The notes: generated from the sequence alone by a model not told the origin. Positions 1-9,699 are shown, counted from the first letter of the stretch. The stretch: DNA of 64,000 nucleotides from Rhizobium rhizoryzae (GCF_011046895.1 NZ_CP049250.1:1648501-1712500), one strand, 5' to 3'. Translations and numbers: made by a program.

Positions 1-701
1 GTCTCCTCGGTCCGTCCATAGGCGATGACAGTGCCTTTCACGAAGACCGTGCGGTCGCAAAAATCCGGAACGCTGCCGAGGTTATGAGTAGAGACCAGCA
101 TGATGCGGCCTTCATCGCGCAGGGACTTCAGGAGCGATATGATCTGCTCTTCGGTGGTGACATCCACGCCCGTAAAGGGCTCATCCAGCAGAATGACCTG
201 ACCTTCCTGAGCCAGTGCGCGGGCAAGGAAAACGCGTTTGCGCTGACCGCCGGACAGTTCGCCGATCTGGCGTTTGCGAAAGGCCTCCATGTTGACCCGC
301 CGCAGCGCCTGCGTCACCATCTCCTTGTCGCGGCGAGAGGGAATCCGCAGAAAATTCATGTGGCCGTAGCGTCCCATCATCACCACGTCTTCCACAAGAA
401 CCGGGAAGTTCCAATCCACCTCTTCTGCCTGCGGAACATAGGCAACAAGGTTCTGCTTCAGTGCCTGCCTGGCGGGCATGCCCAGCATGTCCACATGGCC
501 TTCCGCCAGACCGATAAAGCCCATGATCGCCTTGAAAAGAGTGGATTTTCCGGCACCGTTCACGCCGACCAGCGCTGTGATGGTGCCCTTCGGAATGTTA
601 AAGCTTGCATCGCGCAGCGCCACATGGCCGTTCTTGTAGGCGACCGTTACATGGCTGACAGAGAGCCCCGAACTGAAGCGCTTCGATTTGCCCATCATCA
701 T
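1..701 (-). CDS. sitB: Manganese/zinc ABC transporter ATP-binding protein (3' end cut off by window edge)
   Basis: ATPase subunit of a metal-ion ABC importer of the SitABCD/MntABC type, acting on the cytoplasmic face of the inner membrane. The frame opens with three consecutive ATG codons (M-M-M-G-K-S-K) and stays open to base 1, so the C-terminus is missing. Visible motifs are a Walker A (GVNGAGKST) near residue 46, the ABC signature (LSGGQRKR), a Walker B (VILLDEPF) and a switch histidine (STHNL). The first ATG overlaps the sitA stop as ATGA, implying translational coupling. The permease genes would lie to the left. A zinc transporter (ZnuC) is possible, but the Mur-type boxes upstream of sitA favour manganese. 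Confidence 0.9.
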   Translation of the reverse strand, partial: MMMGKSKRFSSGLSVSHVTVAYKNGHVALRDASFNIPKGTITALVGVNGAGKSTLFKAIMGFIGLAEGHVDMLGMPARQALKQNLVAYVPQAEEVDWNFPVLVEDVVMMGRYGHMNFLRIPSRRDKEMVTQALRRVNMEAFRKRQIGELSGGQRKRVFLARALAQEGQVILLDEPFTGVDVTTEEQIISLLKSLRDEGRIMLVSTHNLGSVPDFCDRTVFVKGTVIAYGRTEE

Positions 702-1588
702 GGCGCAAGCCCTTTCACGATGGTGCTGGTGGTGACCTTCAAGAGATCGAGATAGGTCGGAACAGGGCCGTTCGCCTCACTCAGCGAATCGACGTAGAGG
801 ACGCCGCCATAACGGGCACCCGTTTCGCGGGCGACCTGCTTTGCGGGATCGGGTGACACCGTACTTTCCGAGAAGACGACGCCGATCTTGTTGGACCTGA
901 CCGCATCGATGACCGCCTTGACCTGCTGCGGCGTGCCCTGGCTGTCGGCATTGACCGGCCAGAGGTAAAGTTCCTTCATGCCGAAATCGCGGGCCAGATA
1001 GGAGAATGCGCCTTCGCTTGTGACCAGCCAGCGATTGGTTTCCGGCAGCTTCGACAAGGCATCGCGCATGGGTTGGACAGCAGCGCGGATCTTGTCGCTA
1101 TAGGTCTTGGCGTTCCTGTTGTAGGTCTCGGTATTCGCAGGGTCGATGCCAACCAGCGCCTTGCGAATATTCTCCACATAGATCAGCGCATTTTCCGGCG
1201 ACATCCAGGCATGCGGGTTTGGCTTGCCCTGATAGGCTCCGCCAGCAATCGCCATGGGAGTGACCCCGTCCGATACGGTGACGCTTGGTACCTTGCCGAG
1301 ATTGACCAGAAATTTTTCGAACCATTGTTCCAGATTGAGGCCGTTGCGCAGGACCAGGTTTGCATCTCTTGCGCGCAAAATGTCGCGGGGGGTCGGTTGA
1401 TAATTATGGATCTCCGCGCCGGGTTTGGTGATGCTTTCGACGTCGGCTGCATCCCCTGCAACGTTGCGGGCCATATCCGCGATGATGGTGAAGGTCGTCA
1501 CCACTTTCGGCTTTTCGGCAGCATGGCTGCTGGTCCCAAGCATCGAGAAAACAAGGCAAAGCGGCACGGCAAGGCGGAACAGAGACAC
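698..1588 (-). CDS. sitA: Manganese/zinc ABC transporter periplasmic binding protein SitA
   Basis: Cluster A-I (ZnuA/MntA-type) solute-binding protein, 296 aa, exported to the periplasm to deliver Mn2+ (or Zn2+) to the SitBCD importer. A signal peptide ends near the A-H-A-A residues around position 23. The four expected metal ligands are visible: His in IHNYQP, His in PNPHAWMSP, Glu in VFSESTVS and Asp in LYVDSLSE. The long His-rich loop typical of zinc-specific ZnuA is absent, which favours manganese. The start is GTG; an AAGGA ribosome-binding site lies 9 bases before it and no in-frame ATG fits. It is the first gene of a sit operon and is probably repressed by Mur through the two dyads just upstream. 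Confidence 0.93.
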   Translation of the reverse strand: MSLFRLAVPLCLVFSMLGTSSHAAEKPKVVTTFTIIADMARNVAGDAADVESITKPGAEIHNYQPTPRDILRARDANLVLRNGLNLEQWFEKFLVNLGKVPSVTVSDGVTPMAIAGGAYQGKPNPHAWMSPENALIYVENIRKALVGIDPANTETYNRNAKTYSDKIRAAVQPMRDALSKLPETNRWLVTSEGAFSYLARDFGMKELYLWPVNADSQGTPQQVKAVIDAVRSNKIGVVFSESTVSPDPAKQVARETGARYGGVLYVDSLSEANGPVPTYLDLLKVTTSTIVKGLAP

Positions 1589-1603
1589 GGCATCGGATCC
1601 TTA

Positions 1604-1621
1604 TTGCAAATGGTTCGCATT
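1604..1621 (-). promoter_or_regulatory. Putative Mur (Mn-responsive Fur homologue) box, proximal
   Basis: Imperfect dyad TTGCAAATGGTTCGCATT, 15 bases upstream of the sitA GTG. Rhizobial Mur repressors bind AT-rich dyads of the type TGCAAAT-N-ATTTGCA upstream of sit genes, and this fits in sequence and place. It sits immediately before the ribosome-binding site. The assignment is by resemblance only. Confidence 0.6.
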
Positions 1622-1656
1622 ACAATGTAGCGGCAGAAGTTGAGCTGTCAATGCTA

Positions 1657-1674
1657 TTGCAAATCACTTGCATT
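1657..1674 (-). promoter_or_regulatory. Putative Mur box, distal
   Basis: Second dyad TTGCAAATCACTTGCATT, 53 bases centre to centre from the proximal copy and matching it at 14 of 18 positions. Paired Mur sites upstream of sitA are expected in this family, so the duplication strengthens the call. Confidence 0.6.
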
Positions 1675-1831
1675 AGATGCGTCAGTTCGCGTGTTCTGTC
1701 TCGAATTGATGCATCGTCAGGCTGTGGATTGCGGTGCCGTATTAAAGCTTCTTCAAGAGTAATGATGGAGGATGCCTCGTCTCGAGATTTGTATTGCGTC
1801 GATTGGAGTTAAGCATGCCGGAGTGCCGGGC

Positions 1832-2992
1832 GTGAAAGGCGTAAAAATACGACTGTCACGCACTCTCGTCATGATTCTGGGAGGAGGACTGCTTCTTATC
1901 GGTGGAAGCGGAGCAGCGGCCCTGTATGTGGGTGCCGACAAGCTGCTTGGTCCCTCCTGGGAAGAGGTGAACGGCCTCAAATGCACGACGCTTCAGGAAA
2001 TCAAGCTCAAGCAGGAAGGACATTCCTGGGTCCGCCGGTTTGTCTTTGCCGAAGGCGGGGATGGTCCGCAGCGGTTGAAGACCGCGGTCCGGGTTGCAAA
2101 AGCGGTCCAGAAGTCGGAAAAGGCCGATCTGGTTCAGGTGACCGTTCTTGACAAGAACGGACCGACGCAACGGGCAGCCATGCGCGGCCGGGCGATCGGT
2201 GCCCAGGTCATTTACATTCCCGACACGACCAAAGCGCCCGATCCGAGTGATCCGGTTCTTTCCGGCTTTTATGTCGAAGGCGCAGCCAACCACGGCGAAT
2301 ATTTCGGCCTGAAGATCTCTCCGCCGCTGGAGGATCTTGAGGTGATGGCTGCTGCTCTCAAGGATTTCGAAGACTGCGTCTCGCCGATCGTTCCCGAGGC
2401 TGCCGATCCGCATGGTGCAAAGCCCGCCAAGGGCGCGAAGGGTGCGAAGGGCGCAGACCACGGTGCAAAATCGGGTCACGGGGAAGCTTCCGGACACGAC
2501 AAGCCTGCGGCTGACAAGGGCCATGGTGAGAAGGCCCCGGACGGGCATGCTCCTGCGGCTGAAGGTGCGGCTCATGAAGAAGCACCCAAGAGCGAAGGTC
2601 TCGTAAGCTCTCTGACCAACATGATTTTTGGCAACAAATCGCAGGCGGCGGAAGCTGCGGCCCAGCACGGGGCTGAGCCTGCAAATGCCAGCCAGGCAGA
2701 ACACAAGACCGAGGTGGCGGGTGATCACGCGACGCCGAGCCCCGAACATACGGCTGTGGCAGAACAGCCCGGTTTCCTGGACCGTATCAAGGGCATGATC
2801 TTCGGTAACGATAAACCGACCGTGACCGAAAAGCCTGTCTCGCGTGCGCCAACTGCATCCGCGGATGGCAAGCCGGAGCCTCATGAAGCAGCGGGCAAGG
2901 CGAGCGGCAAAGGCGATGGCATCGACCCGATGAAGGTGGCAGCTCCCACGGATGCGCCGAAGGCTGCGCCGGCACCCAAGCCCTCGCACTGA
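1832..2992 (+). CDS. Membrane-anchored protein of unknown function with Ala/His/Lys-rich tail
   Basis: I do not recognise a family. The protein has a single N-terminal membrane segment (about residues 10-34, rich in Gly/Leu/Ile), then a folded region of about 160 residues, then a low-complexity tail rich in Ala, His, Gly and Lys. The tail holds a short K-G-A repeat and two copies of a motif, SLTNMIFGNKSQ and RIKGMIFGNDKP, which look like an internal duplication. The frame is open from an ATG at 1772, but that codon has no room for a ribosome-binding site and the extension looks non-coding. GTG at 1832 has GGAG 8 bases upstream and places the membrane segment at the N-terminus, so I chose it. 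The tail is probably periplasmic. It stands alone, convergent with lysS. Confidence 0.6.
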   Translation: MKGVKIRLSRTLVMILGGGLLLIGGSGAAALYVGADKLLGPSWEEVNGLKCTTLQEIKLKQEGHSWVRRFVFAEGGDGPQRLKTAVRVAKAVQKSEKADLVQVTVLDKNGPTQRAAMRGRAIGAQVIYIPDTTKAPDPSDPVLSGFYVEGAANHGEYFGLKISPPLEDLEVMAAALKDFEDCVSPIVPEAADPHGAKPAKGAKGAKGADHGAKSGHGEASGHDKPAADKGHGEKAPDGHAPAAEGAAHEEAPKSEGLVSSLTNMIFGNKSQAAEAAAQHGAEPANASQAEHKTEVAGDHATPSPEHTAVAEQPGFLDRIKGMIFGNDKPTVTEKPVSRAPTASADGKPEPHEAAGKASGKGDGIDPMKVAAPTDAPKAAPAPKPSH

Positions 2993-3009
2993 ACAGTATC
3001 AGAATGCGA

Positions 3010-3033
3010 AAGGCCCACCTTGCGGCGGGCCTT
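3010..3033 (-). terminator. Terminator hairpin between the unknown gene and lysS
   Basis: Arms AAGGCCCACC and GGCGGGCCTT (one mismatch) around a TTGC loop. Read on the minus strand the stem runs into TTTCGCATT, giving a weak T-run, so it most likely ends lysS transcription. It may also work for the convergent gene. Confidence 0.6.
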
Positions 3034-3059
3034 GCTCAATGGCATTTCGAACGGCGTGA

Positions 3060-4556
3060 TCAGTCGGCCTTGTTGCGGCGGGCCGGGAAGAGGATCACGT
3101 CGCGGATCGACGGCGCATTCGTCAACAGCATGATCAGGCGGTCGACACCGATGCCGAGACCGCCAGCGGGCGGCATGCCCTGATCGATGGCATCGAGGAA
3201 CTCGTCGTCCAGCTGCTTGTCCTTTTCGCCGCGGGCATGCGCCTGTTCCAGCTGCTCTTCCATACGGCGACGCTGTTCTTCCGGGTCGTTGAGTTCGGAG
3301 AAGGCATTGCCCACTTCCCAGGCGTTGCAATAGGTCTCAAACCGCTCGACCAGACGTGGCTCGCCTGGAACTTCCTTGGCGAACGGCGAAATGTCCTTCG
3401 GGAAATGTGTGACGTGAGATGGCTGGATCAGCGTGCCTTCCACCTTTTCCTCGAAGATGAAGGCCAGGCACTCGCCCCAGGTCCAGTCCTTCTCGACTTC
3501 AAAACCGGCGGCCTTGGCGGCGGCGCGTGCTTCTTCATCCGTCTTGATGGAGAGGAAGTCGATACCGGTTGCTTCCTTCACCGCATCCGGCATTGGAACG
3601 CGCTTGAACGGTCCCTTGAAGGACAGGGTTTTGTCACCAAAGACCACATCGGTCGTGCCGTGGACGGAGGTTGCCAGATGCTCGAACAGGCGCTCGACCA
3701 GCGCCATCATGTCTTCGTAGTCCGCGTAGGCCCAGTAGCATTCCATCATGGTGAATTCTGGATTATGCCGGGTGGAAACGCCTTCGTTGCGGAAGTTGCG
3801 GTTGATCTCGAACACCTTGTCCGAGAGGCCGGAAACCAGCGTACGCTTCAGGAACAGTTCCGGCGCAATGCGCAGATACATGTCCATCTTCAGCGTGTTA
3901 TGGAAGGTCTTGAACGGATCAGCTGTCGCGCCGCCGTAAACCGTCTGCAGCATCGGGGTTTCGACTTCGAGGAAGCCTTCGCCTTCGAGGAAGTGACGGA
4001 AGCCGGAAACGATCTTCGAGCGTTGCTGGAAACGCAGCTTGCTTTCCTCGTTCGACATGATGTCGAGGTGACGCTTGCGGTAGCGAATTTCGACGTCGGC
4101 AATACCGTTCCACTTTTCGGGCATCGGCAGCAGCGACTTCGTCAGCATGGTGATCTCATGCGCGTTGATCGTCAGCTCGCCGCGCTTGGTACGACGCACC
4201 ACGCCCGTCACGCCAATGATATCGCCGATATCGATCATCGACAGCATGTCGCGGGCGGCTTCAGGCGTCGTGTCCTTGTGGCTGAAGATCTGGACCTTGC
4301 CCGACGCATCGCGGATATCCATGAACATGCCGGAGTTGCGCGAGGAATAAACGCGGCCTGCGACGGTGACGATATCCTGCGTCTCCACGTCAGGCTCAAG
4401 GCTTTCGTATTTCGCTGCGAGTTCCGCATTCGTCATGGTGCGGTGGAAATGCGCGGGATAGACATCGCCAATCTTGTCGCGCAGCAGCGCCAGTTTCTGG
4501 CGGCGCACTTCGGTCGCGTCGGAGGAGAGGGCGGTTTCGGTCTTCTGTTCGGTCAT
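3060..4556 (-). CDS. lysS: Lysyl-tRNA synthetase, class II
   Basis: Charges tRNA-Lys in the cytoplasm. At 498 aa it matches the usual class II length. An N-terminal OB-fold anticodon-binding domain covers roughly residues 50-150 (TVAGRVYSSRNSGMFMDIRD). The class II catalytic core follows, with motif 2 (FRNEGVSTRHNPEFT) and motif 3 (GLGIGVDRLIMLL). The frame extends further upstream, but MTEQKTE at 4556 has an AGAGG site 8 bases before it and agrees with the family start. It follows gltX by 61 bases on the same strand and is probably co-transcribed with it. Confidence 0.96.
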   Translation of the reverse strand: MTEQKTETALSSDATEVRRQKLALLRDKIGDVYPAHFHRTMTNAELAAKYESLEPDVETQDIVTVAGRVYSSRNSGMFMDIRDASGKVQIFSHKDTTPEAARDMLSMIDIGDIIGVTGVVRRTKRGELTINAHEITMLTKSLLPMPEKWNGIADVEIRYRKRHLDIMSNEESKLRFQQRSKIVSGFRHFLEGEGFLEVETPMLQTVYGGATADPFKTFHNTLKMDMYLRIAPELFLKRTLVSGLSDKVFEINRNFRNEGVSTRHNPEFTMMECYWAYADYEDMMALVERLFEHLATSVHGTTDVVFGDKTLSFKGPFKRVPMPDAVKEATGIDFLSIKTDEEARAAAKAAGFEVEKDWTWGECLAFIFEEKVEGTLIQPSHVTHFPKDISPFAKEVPGEPRLVERFETYCNAWEVGNAFSELNDPEEQRRRMEEQLEQAHARGEKDKQLDDEFLDAIDQGMPPAGGLGIGVDRLIMLLTNAPSIRDVILFPARRNKAD

Positions 4557-4617
4557 CGGGTTTGCCTCTTGGGGCCATCTTCGTTTCGAATGCCGCCAGT
4601 GATGACGGCTCCGTCTA

Positions 4618-6075
4618 TTACTTCTCTGCACCCACCATGGAGGCGACGACAGTTGCGGCGATCTTCAGGCGCTGGCGCACCACGGAGCGGCCAAGCAGCG
4701 CCATCGAGTCAAACAGTGGCAGCGAACGCTGGCTGCCCGACATCGCGATGAAGAGCGGCGGGGTGACCACACGCAGCTTCTTGCCCAGCTTGTCGGCCAC
4801 GGCCCGCAGTTCCTGATCGATGGATTCCGTCGTCCACTCCGGCATCTTTTCGAAATCGGCCTGAACGGTGTTGATGATTTCCAGCGTCTCGGCAGGCGAA
4901 GTCTTCAGGCCGCCGAAGGAGGCAGGTGTCAGGCCTACATCCGATGACAGCAGGAAGCCACCGAGGTTCGGCAGTTCGCCGAGCTTCGAAATGCGGCTCT
5001 GGGCGAGCTTCAGACCTTCGGTCAGACGACTATTTTCCGAAGCCCATTCGATGGTGCGGGCAATGAACTCTTCAGGGGTCAGCTTTTCGCGCAGCCAGCG
5101 GCCGTTCAGCCAGTCGAGCTTCTGGATGTCGAAAATCGCGCCCGCCTTTGACAGGTTGTCCGGGTCGAACTTGTCCGCCAGTTCTTCCATCGACAGAAGC
5201 TCTTCGCCTTCCGCGATCTGGATGAAGAACAGGCCAAGGAAGTTCATCAGCGCTTCCGGAAGATAGCCGAGTGCCGAATAATAGGAGATCGACGTCGGGT
5301 TCTTGCGCTTGGAGAGCTTGGACTTGTCGGCATTGCGCATCAGGGACAGATGCATGAACTTCGGCTCGTCCCAGCCAAAATAGCGATACAGAAGGATGTG
5401 CTTCGGCACAGATGCCAGCCATTCCTCGCCGCGCGCCACATGCGTGATCTTCATCAGATGGTCGTCGATGACGTTGGCCATATGGTAGGTCGGCATACCA
5501 TCGGCCTTGATGAGAACCTGCATGTCCACCGAAGACCACGGAATCGACACATCGCCATAGACGCCGTCGTTGAATTCGCAGGCGCCTTCTGTCGGGATCT
5601 TCATGCGGATGACCGAGGCTTCGCCCGCGTCCATCTTGGCCGTCACTTCTTCGGCGGAGTAGCGCAGGCACAGACCGTCATAGCCCGGAGGCTTGCCGTT
5701 GGCGCGCTGCTCTTCGCGCATCTTCTCCAGGCGCTCCGGCGTGCAGAAACAGCGGAAGGCATGGCCCTTGTCCAGCAGTTCCTGCGCGAAGGGCTGGTAC
5801 ATGTCCTTGCGGTCGGACTGGCGGTAGGGACCATAGGGGCCGCCGACATCCGGGCCTTCTTTCCACTCCAGACCGCACCAGCGCAGTGCATCCAGCACCT
5901 TCTGCTCGAATTCGCGGGTGGAGCGGGTAGCATCGGTATCCTCGATGCGCAGAATGAATTCGCCGCCATGCTTTTTGGCGAAGAGGTAGTTGAACAGCGC
6001 GATATAGGCCGTGCCGACATGCGGCTCGCCGGTTGGGGAAGGTGCGATGCGGACGCGGACGCCGGAAGTGCTCAT
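4618..6075 (-). CDS. gltX: Glutamyl-tRNA synthetase
   Basis: Class I synthetase of 485 aa that attaches glutamate to tRNA-Glu. The HIGH-type motif PSPTGEPHVG lies near residues 12-21 and the KMSKS-type loop reads KLSKR. Alphaproteobacteria commonly carry two gltX paralogues, one of which may charge tRNA-Gln; sequence alone does not tell me which this is. I chose MSTSGVRVRIAPSPTG at 6075 over the longer frame (to 6126) because the HIGH motif normally lies within about 20 residues of the start. First gene of a gltX-lysS pair. Confidence 0.95.
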   Translation of the reverse strand: MSTSGVRVRIAPSPTGEPHVGTAYIALFNYLFAKKHGGEFILRIEDTDATRSTREFEQKVLDALRWCGLEWKEGPDVGGPYGPYRQSDRKDMYQPFAQELLDKGHAFRCFCTPERLEKMREEQRANGKPPGYDGLCLRYSAEEVTAKMDAGEASVIRMKIPTEGACEFNDGVYGDVSIPWSSVDMQVLIKADGMPTYHMANVIDDHLMKITHVARGEEWLASVPKHILLYRYFGWDEPKFMHLSLMRNADKSKLSKRKNPTSISYYSALGYLPEALMNFLGLFFIQIAEGEELLSMEELADKFDPDNLSKAGAIFDIQKLDWLNGRWLREKLTPEEFIARTIEWASENSRLTEGLKLAQSRISKLGELPNLGGFLLSSDVGLTPASFGGLKTSPAETLEIINTVQADFEKMPEWTTESIDQELRAVADKLGKKLRVVTPPLFIAMSGSQRSLPLFDSMALLGRSVVRQRLKIAATVVASMVGAEK

Positions 6076-6193
6076 TTGTGCCTGCTCAAAAAAGGAAATG
6101 GCGCGTCGGAAGGACGCAAGCCTCACTAATCGGATTGGCTGGCCTTAGCGCATATTCCGCCGCAAGCGTCAAGATTTTTGGCAGATCCGACCC

Positions 6194-7966
6194 TTATTGA
6201 ACAGGCCAGAACCATAAAAGCGCAGGCACGCTGACCAGAACGATCAGGATCGATAGCGGGAGCCCAAGCCTTGGATAGTCCGAGAAGCGATAGCCGCCAG
6301 GCCCCATGACAAGCGTGTTGCATTGATGCCCGACGGGCGTCAGGAAGTCGGAGCCCGCGCCAATGGCGACCGCCATCAAGAAGGCTTCCGGTCTGAAACC
6401 CAAGGTCGTCGCAAAGCTCACGGCAATCGGTCCCATGACGAGCACGGTTGCCGCATTGTTGAGGAACGGGGTAACCGCCATGGCGGTGATCATGATGAGG
6501 GCGATGGCGCCATAGGGCGGCAGGCTGTGCGCCACCTGTCCTAGCCAGCCTGCAATAAGCTCGCTTCCTCCCGTCGTTCGAAGCGAGTCCGACACCGGGA
6601 TCAAAGCTCCCAGCATCACCAGAATTGGGCCATCGACCGATTTGTAGAGATCGTTCAGCGGAACTGCCTTGAAAACCGCCATGCCAAGCGCCGCTGCAAA
6701 AAATGCAACGGCAACTGGCGCATATCCCAGCGCTGTGGAAATCATTGCCAGTGCGAGTATAATAATCGGAAACAAAGCTCTGCGTTGAGTGCCGAGCATG
6801 ACTTCCTGCTGTGCCAGCGGCAGAAGTGCCAGATCCTGCAATACTCCGGGCAGGGTGCTACGGGCACCTTGCATGACGATCACGTCACCTTCTCTGAGCA
6901 CAAGGTCACTCAATCGCTCCCGTAGCCGCTCCCCACGACGACTGACCGCAAGCAGGTTTATTCCCCGAGTGTAGGAGAGAGCCAGATTGCGGGCTGAGAC
7001 ACCTGCAAGAGGCGACTGGTGCGAAATGACCGCTTCTATGGAAATGAGATCCTGCTCCACCTTGCCGGGGCCATTAAGGGCCTTGCCGGACAGGCGCAAC
7101 TTTGCGCTGGACACAACGCGTTCCAGGGCCGCCGAGCGACCCTCCAGGAGCACGGAGTCATCCTCACGCAGAATGATATCCGGAAAGGGGGACATGCGGG
7201 AATGGCCGCGCAAAACAGCCGTTGCAACCACCTCTCCATCGCCCAGCTTCAGGAGTTCGGCCAGCGGTTTGCCCATCATGGTTGATTGACCGGTAATGGT
7301 TGCCTCCGAAGCGTAATTGGAAATCTCGACCGCTTCTTCGATGCTGTTCGACTGCTTCTGCCGTTCCGGAACCAGCCAGTAGAAGAACATCAGGAAGGTC
7401 ACGCCGACGAGCGTCAGAATGCCTCCAACTGGGGTGAAGTCGAACATCGTGAAGGGTGTTCCGGTCATCTCGCCCCGCAACCGCGAGACGACAATGTTCG
7501 GGGAAGTGCCAATCTGCGTCATCAGGCCGCCGAGGAGGGCAGAGAACGCCATGGGCATGAGATAGCGCGATGGAGAAACGCCCGCTCGCCGTGCGAACTG
7601 AAATGCCACGGGCATCATGATGGCGAGTGCGCCGATGTTCTTGATGAATGCAGAAAGAACCGCCACGACAATCATCAGCAGGGCCATCTGCGTTCGAACC
7701 GAATTCAGGTTTGGAAAAAACTTCTTGATTGCAACGTCGACGATGCCGGAGCGTGCCACGCCCGCACTGACCACAAGGGCGCTACCGACGATGATGACGA
7801 TATCATCCGAAAAGCCGGAAAAGGCATGGTCGGGCTTTACGACGCCCAGCGCGACGGCCACGACCAGTGCGCAGCAGGCCACGACGTCGTAGCGAAAACG
7901 GTCCCAGATGAAGACCGCCATCATGCCGCCAATCACTGAGAACGAAAGGATCTGTTCAGTTGTCAT
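6194..7966 (-). CDS. SLC13-family (DASS) anion permease with two TrkA-C domains
   Basis: Polytopic inner-membrane transporter, 590 aa. About six hydrophobic segments precede residue 205, two RCK_C/TrkA-C regulatory domains fill roughly 205-385 (e.g. GDGEVVATAVLRGHS and REGDVIVMQGARS), and further membrane segments follow. This split layout is typical of bacterial sulfate, dicarboxylate or other anion permeases. The helix-hairpin motif IGTSPNIVVS and the second-half motif NNAATVLVMGPIA fit the Na+/substrate sites of the family. Substrate cannot be assigned. It stands alone, 226 bases from gltX at its stop end. Confidence 0.85.
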   Translation of the reverse strand: MTTEQILSFSVIGGMMAVFIWDRFRYDVVACCALVVAVALGVVKPDHAFSGFSDDIVIIVGSALVVSAGVARSGIVDVAIKKFFPNLNSVRTQMALLMIVVAVLSAFIKNIGALAIMMPVAFQFARRAGVSPSRYLMPMAFSALLGGLMTQIGTSPNIVVSRLRGEMTGTPFTMFDFTPVGGILTLVGVTFLMFFYWLVPERQKQSNSIEEAVEISNYASEATITGQSTMMGKPLAELLKLGDGEVVATAVLRGHSRMSPFPDIILREDDSVLLEGRSAALERVVSSAKLRLSGKALNGPGKVEQDLISIEAVISHQSPLAGVSARNLALSYTRGINLLAVSRRGERLRERLSDLVLREGDVIVMQGARSTLPGVLQDLALLPLAQQEVMLGTQRRALFPIIILALAMISTALGYAPVAVAFFAAALGMAVFKAVPLNDLYKSVDGPILVMLGALIPVSDSLRTTGGSELIAGWLGQVAHSLPPYGAIALIMITAMAVTPFLNNAATVLVMGPIAVSFATTLGFRPEAFLMAVAIGAGSDFLTPVGHQCNTLVMGPGGYRFSDYPRLGLPLSILIVLVSVPALLWFWPVQ

Positions 7967-8082
7967 GCCGCTCCGGATGGGGATAGGCGGCGGAATGCCG
8001 CCGGAGGTGAAGTTTGACGCGTCATCTCAATACAATGACCTGCTCAAAGTTCCAACCGTCCGACGGTCCGTATGCTGCGAGC

Positions 8083-8826
8083 CTAGCGCTTCAGCTTTCT
8101 CTGACGTGCATTGCGAGCAACCATGTTGAGAACTTCCACAAGGGCCGAGAAGGCCATGGCCGCGTAGATGTAGCCCTTGGGCACGTGGAAGCCCATGCCT
8201 TCGGCAATCAGCGTCGTGCCGATCATCAGGAGGAACGCCAGCGCCAGCATGACGATGGTGGGGTTCTTCTCGATGAAGTTGGCGAGCGGGTTGGCCGCGA
8301 CCAGCATGACCGTTACGGCTGCCAGAACAGCGATCACCATGATCGGCAGATGCGGGGTCATGCCAACGGCGGTGATGATGCTGTCTACGGAGAAGACCAG
8401 GTCGAGCAGGAGGATCTGACCGATGGCTGCACTGAAACTCATGGCAGCGGCGCCGCCGACCATATCTGCCTTGTGATCGATCGGGTCGACATTGTGGTGA
8501 ATTTCCTTCGTTGCTTTCCAGACCAGGAACAGACCACCGGCGATGAGGATGAGATCCTTCCAGGAGAAGCCATGACCGAAGAGTTCGAACACCGGATTTG
8601 TCAGCTGTACGATCCAGGCAACGGTGCCGAGCAGACCGAGACGCATGACAAGGGCCAGGCCGATGCCGATCTTGCGCGCCTTTTCCCGGTTTTCCGGTGG
8701 CAGCTTGTTGGTCAGGATCGAGATGAAAATGAGGTTGTCGATACCAAGTACAACCTCCATGACCACGAGCGTGACCAGGGCGACCCATGCAGCCGGGTCC
8801 TGTACGAGCATCATTATGTCTTGCAT
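8083..8826 (-). CDS. TerC-family integral membrane protein
   Basis: A 247-aa membrane protein with about seven hydrophobic segments. The signature acidic residues in membrane segments are present: [12 protein letters not shown] near residue 30 and [12 protein letters not shown] near residue 143. TerC proteins are linked to metal, notably manganese, export and to tellurite resistance. The cytoplasmic loop carries [12 protein letters not shown]. The upstream gap (8827-8942) has a 6-bp hairpin (8885-8900) but nothing I could match to a yybP-ykoY manganese riboswitch. The nearby sit importer makes a role in manganese balance plausible but unproven. Confidence 0.88.
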   Translation of the reverse strand: MQDIMMLVQDPAAWVALVTLVVMEVVLGIDNLIFISILTNKLPPENREKARKIGIGLALVMRLGLLGTVAWIVQLTNPVFELFGHGFSWKDLILIAGGLFLVWKATKEIHHNVDPIDHKADMVGGAAAMSFSAAIGQILLLDLVFSVDSIITAVGMTPHLPIMVIAVLAAVTVMLVAANPLANFIEKNPTIVMLALAFLLMIGTTLIAEGMGFHVPKGYIYAAMAFSALVEVLNMVARNARQRKLKR

Positions 8827-8942
8827 GAACTGATTTCCCTTGCGCCGTAATGGAGAGCCGGCTGACGAAGTGTAGGAGAGCGATCGGCTTAATCAAGCCG
8901 GAAGCACTGTTTACGCAAGGGGTATGAAGCTTATTCCAATCT

Positions 8943-9611
8943 CTATTGAGATTTTTTTCCGTAGGCCGCCATGAAAACACGCACGGCGGCAGACACTACG
9001 GCATCGATTTCCTGCTGATCCGGCGCTTCGCTCATGTCTCCGAAAAGGCGAAGCTTGAAGAAAGTGCCTGTCGAAAGGTCGATGAACTGGCGCGCCGCCA
9101 TCGTCACATCGTCTACGGCGAGCTTATCTTCCGCCACTTGTCGGCTAATGAAATCTTCCAGAACAGTGCGTACGTTCAGGCTGTCCGCGTTGAAGAAACG
9201 CTTCGAAAGCTTCGGCATGCGGGGAACGACACCGATCATCGTGCGCATGGCGGAAATCGTATCCTCGCGCATGATCCGTGCAGCGAAGGCCGTCGCAAAG
9301 CGCTGAAGACCTTCGGCCGCATCGGTCTGGCCGTCCAGAACGTCTTGCATGGAGCGAGCGATGTTGCCGCGCTCTCTTTCCATCAGGGCGCGAAACAGAT
9401 CGTCTTTCCCATCGAAGTAGACGTAGATCGTTCCTTTGGAAACACCTGCCTCGCGTGTAATGTCATTCATGCTGGCGGCGTCAAAGCCAACAGTCATGAA
9501 GACGCGCTTTGCGCCATCGAGAATCTGTTCTCGCTTGGCCGGATCTTCTCCGGCTGCAAATCGCCCGGACTGAACCGGCGTTTCACAGGCCACGTAGGGT
9601 TTGTCAGACAT
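8943..9611 (-). CDS. TetR-family transcriptional repressor of the adjacent efflux pair
   Basis: A 222-aa regulator with an N-terminal helix-turn-helix (MNDITREAGVSKGTIYVYFDG, about residues 48-68, quoted in part) and a C-terminal ligand domain. It is divergent from a membrane-fusion protein and an MFS drug pump; the 134-base gap holds two copies of a perfect palindrome. This is the classic arrangement of a local repressor controlling itself and its efflux pump, released by the pump's substrate. The ligand is unknown. Confidence 0.9.
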   Translation of the reverse strand: MSDKPYVACETPVQSGRFAAGEDPAKREQILDGAKRVFMTVGFDAASMNDITREAGVSKGTIYVYFDGKDDLFRALMERERGNIARSMQDVLDGQTDAAEGLQRFATAFAARIMREDTISAMRTMIGVVPRMPKLSKRFFNADSLNVRTVLEDFISRQVAEDKLAVDDVTMAARQFIDLSTGTFFKLRLFGDMSEAPDQQEIDAVVSAAVRVFMAAYGKKSQ

Positions 9612-9636
9612 ACACGATCCAAATTCTTAACCTTTT

Positions 9637-9652
9637 CGAACCGATCGGTTCG
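9637..9652. promoter_or_regulatory. Palindromic operator 1 for the TetR regulator
   Basis: Perfect 16-bp palindrome CGAACCGATCGGTTCG, 26 bases upstream of the tetR start. It shares the core AACCGATCGGTT with a second copy 61 bases away, as expected of a TetR operator. Confidence 0.75.
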
Positions 9653-9699
9653 ATTGCCCTTGATATGTCGGTTGGAACGTTTTATGTCAAGTTACATTA

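Noticed and set aside
8827..8942. Possible yybP-ykoY manganese riboswitch before terC
   Set aside because: The gap is short and shows only a 6-bp hairpin (8885-8900). I could not find the conserved loops of the riboswitch.
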